A stretch of 64,000 bases of DNA from Leptolyngbya sp. FACHB-60. GTDB lineage: Bacteria; Cyanobacteriota; Cyanobacteriia; Phormidesmidales; Phormidesmidaceae. Both the position numbers and the translations under genes were made by a program. Below are positions 62,115 to 64,000 of this stretch, piece by piece; the first letter of the stretch is position 1, and each line of letters opens with the position of its first letter. The stretch spans positions 102,855-166,854 of the forward strand of contig NZ_JACJOX010000026.1 in NCBI RefSeq assembly GCF_014695775.1, given 5' to 3'. Below the pieces are notes generated by a model, which was not told the DNA's origin, searched no databases, and saw only the letters and a list, made by a program, of their open reading frames with translations.

Positions 62115-63023
62115 ATGCCGATGCTAATTCAACTCCTGCCCATGATCCTGGTGGCTTGCCTGGGGTTTGGGCTAAAGCGGGCTGGGGTGCTGCACTCTGG
62201 CGATGCCAGGACCATTGGCAAGCTGCTGACTACGCTGGTGCTTCCAGCGGTGATTCTGCGGGCGCTGGCCACCGCCACCATTACCCCAGAACTCATCTAC
62301 CTGCCCCTGTCTGCCCTGGTGGTAGTGGTGGGCCTGACGGCAATTGCCTTCGTTGGAGTTTGGTGGTTCAAGTGGGACAAGCCCAAGGCTGGAGCTTTGA
62401 TGACCACCTTTCCCACCTTTGAGGGCGGTGCGGTGGGGTATCCCATCATGCTGCTCACCTTTGGCGATCTGGGCCTCAGTCGAATTGTGTTGTTCGATCT
62501 GGCCCAAGCCATCTATCTGTTCACGGTGGTCTACTGCCTCTCCGCCTGGTTTGGCCAAGCTGGGGTCACAGGTCGGGCGGTGGCCCTGAAGCTGGCCCAG
62601 ACACCTTTCTTTTGGGCCATTGTGCTGGGTTTAATACTCAACGCTCTCGGCTGGATGAATGAGGTGCTCCTGGGCCTACTGAATATTGCCGAGGGGAGCT
62701 TTTTACTGCTGGTGCTCCTGCTACTGGGAATGGAGTTTCAGGTTCAACTTGCCTCTGTGGGGCGTTATGCCCTCCTGGTGCTGGCCAAGATTGGCTGCGG
62801 GTTGAGCTTGGGCTGGGCAGTTACCCAAGCTTTTGGGCTTCAGGGCGTGGAACAAGCTGCTGTCCTCGCCGGAGCAGCCCTACCCCCTAGCCTGCTAACC
62901 CTGCTCTTCGCCAAGGAGAACGATCTTGATACCCGCTTTGTTATCAGCTTCATCTCCACTGCGGTGCCCCTCTACCTGGCAATAGTCATTCCCCTTCTAG
63001 TCCATCTATCACTGTCACCCTAG
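62115..63023 (+). CDS. AEC (auxin efflux carrier) family permease
   Basis: 302 residues with about ten membrane helices in two halves: MLIQLLPMILVACLGFGLKR at the start and ALPPSLLTLLFAKENDLDTR near the end, as in bacterial AEC/PIN-like carriers. It probably exports or imports an organic acid. The substrate cannot be predicted. Confidence 0.87.
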   Translation: MPMLIQLLPMILVACLGFGLKRAGVLHSGDARTIGKLLTTLVLPAVILRALATATITPELIYLPLSALVVVVGLTAIAFVGVWWFKWDKPKAGALMTTFPTFEGGAVGYPIMLLTFGDLGLSRIVLFDLAQAIYLFTVVYCLSAWFGQAGVTGRAVALKLAQTPFFWAIVLGLILNALGWMNEVLLGLLNIAEGSFLLLVLLLLGMEFQVQLASVGRYALLVLAKIGCGLSLGWAVTQAFGLQGVEQAAVLAGAALPPSLLTLLFAKENDLDTRFVISFISTAVPLYLAIVIPLLVHLSLSP

Positions 63024-63064
63024 CTAGGCTGGGTATCCTAGAAACGCTGATATTGGAGTAGGGA

Positions 63065-63619
63065 ATGAAGGTTTGGCAGTGCTTGGGTTTGGCCGTTGGA
63101 CTCGGGGCGATCGCTAGCGGATGTTCTGGAACTGTGGCCATACCTCAAGATCAGGGATCTGTTACTGAATCGATGGCCAGCCAAAACCTGGCCACTGCCA
63201 CCGTTGTCTCTGTAGGCGATGGCGACACGCTGCAGATGGACTACCAGGGTCAGAACGTCACTGTCCGGCTGGCCTGCATCGACACGCCAGAGACAACACA
63301 AACCCCGTGGGGGCCAGCAGCCACCGAACGCTTGCGACAGCTAACCCCTAGAGGTTCCACCATTCAGTTCCGCGAGGCCGACACAGACCGCTATGGGCGC
63401 ATGGTGGCGGAGATCTATGCGGGTAGCCAGAACATAAACCTGAAGCTAGTCAGCGAAGGCTATGCGGCAGTCTATACACAGTATCTAAGCAGTTGCCCCG
63501 ATACGGACGATGCTCTACTTGCCGCCGAGGCCCAGGCCCAGCAGCAGCGGTTGAACTTTTGGAACCAGTCTAATCCTGTGATGCCCTGGGACTATCGGCG
63601 GAGCAATCGATCTAATTAA
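63065..63619 (+). CDS. Staphylococcal-nuclease-like lipoprotein
   Basis: 184 residues. The signal ends in a lipobox (AIASGC). The SNase domain has GDGDTLQMDYQGQNVTVRLA, CIDTPETTQTPWGPAATERL and DRYGRMVAEIYAG, with conserved Asp, Arg and Glu positions. It is a predicted surface Ca-dependent nuclease acting on extracellular nucleic acids. An ATG follows GAGTAGGGA. Confidence 0.9.
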   Translation: MKVWQCLGLAVGLGAIASGCSGTVAIPQDQGSVTESMASQNLATATVVSVGDGDTLQMDYQGQNVTVRLACIDTPETTQTPWGPAATERLRQLTPRGSTIQFREADTDRYGRMVAEIYAGSQNINLKLVSEGYAAVYTQYLSSCPDTDDALLAAEAQAQQQRLNFWNQSNPVMPWDYRRSNRSN

Positions 63620-63698
63620 TTAACAGAGTTAACCTGACTACAGAAGCGTAAAGAAAGGTGAAGTACGCTCTTGGCCTGTATTAGGTTATTGGTGACTT

Positions 63699-64000
63699 AT
63701 GAGTCTAAGACGGCGTCAGCTCATCAAATACGCGGGAATGTTGGGCTTAGGTGTTGGGGCTAGTAATTTACTGCCTGGTTTTTCTGCTCCTAGTCGTGCG
63801 GCTTTGCCGTTGACCATGCAGCTAGACTGGAAATTTAATGTGCAATTTGCTGGTCTGTTAATGGCAGATCATCTAGGTCTTTATCAGGACAGCGGCCTAG
63901 CAATTTCCTTGAAACCTTGGGAATCGGGTATGGTCGTCCCTGACGAAGTAGCGGAAAATCCAATGGTCATTGGTTGCGCTGAGCAAAATTTAATCCTTTC
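63699..64000 (+). CDS. Tat-exported ABC substrate-binding protein (NMT1/THI5-like), partial
   Basis: ATG 63699 starts LRRRQLIKYAGMLGLGVGAS, a twin-arginine leader, then LPLTMQLDWKFNVQFAGLLM and ADHLGLYQDSGLAISLKPW. This is the N-terminus of an NMT1/THI5-type binding protein (pyrimidine precursor or related nitrogen compound). The gene runs past the window edge. Confidence 0.85.
   Translation, partial: MSLRRRQLIKYAGMLGLGVGASNLLPGFSAPSRAALPLTMQLDWKFNVQFAGLLMADHLGLYQDSGLAISLKPWESGMVVPDEVAENPMVIGCAEQNLIL

Overview
The window comes from a filamentous-type cyanobacterium. The evidence is frequent HIP1 octamers (GCGATCGC) and cyanobacterial-style proteins such as a PnuC/NadR pair and a NERD-helicase. 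No rRNA or tRNA genes and no CRISPR array were seen.

Region 1 (about 1.3-36.5 kb) is a large chromosomal integron whose integrase gene has decayed. I find 19 attC-type recombination sites of 58-111 bp between 3432 and 35163. They have imperfect inverted-repeat arms, outer boxes resembling RYYYAAC/GTTRRRY and a shared AGCGGCGG-like inner stem. In nearly all of them the unpaired extra base lies in the right-hand arm, so the whole array is read leftward (minus strand). At its right end lies a candidate attI core (35777-35783), then four degenerate 41-bp tandem repeats. After these comes the start of an integron integrase gene on the plus strand (36065), broken after about 45 codons. This is the standard integron layout: intI diverges from the cassettes, with attI between them. 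About 20 cassettes follow. From attI outward they carry: LOG protein; GNAT; alpha/beta hydrolase; methyltransferase; VOC protein with an AraC-type regulator; GNAT; GNAT; DinB; SDR with LysR; HxlR with quinone reductase and a monooxygenase; phosphotransferase; SDR; TetR with an F420-type reductase and two SDRs (one split by an IS630-family element); a lipocalin-like protein plus gene remnants; AraC with two double-domain monooxygenases; SDR with AraC; a mixed block with two TetR genes, a beta-propeller, a GNAT and an orphan; aldo/keto reductase with a Tat-SDR and AraC; GNAT; and a glycosyltransferase. Many cassettes are complete regulator-plus-enzyme modules with their own palindromic operators, which is unusual for cassettes. 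A phage terminase remnant lies at the left edge.

Region 2 (36.5-42.7 kb) holds small, poorly known cyanobacterial genes, a peptidase E-like S51 protein, an Excalibur-domain protein and an LCMT-type methyltransferase. A motif (CAAGAC-N-RTCCTATRARA) recurs upstream of three genes here and in Region 3.

Region 3 (42.7-56.8 kb) is built around nitrogen release from nitriles. A leftward operon encodes a CobW-family GTPase, a DUF1097 membrane protein, nitrile hydratase beta and alpha (cobalt-type CTxCSC motif), an accessory protein and a HupE/UreJ metal permease. A second leftward operon encodes an ABC importer (ATPase, permease, Tat/lipoprotein binding protein) and a double nitrilase whose second domain has lost its catalytic residues. 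Between them are a transglutaminase-like membrane protein and three consecutive nuclease-like genes (PD-(D/E)XK, HNH, PD-(D/E)XK), a candidate defence module.

Region 4 (57-64 kb) has a NERD-helicase, RNase HI, nadR-pnuC (NAD precursor salvage), a methyltransferase, an AEC-family carrier, a staphylococcal-nuclease-like lipoprotein and the start of another Tat-exported binding protein that runs off the window.
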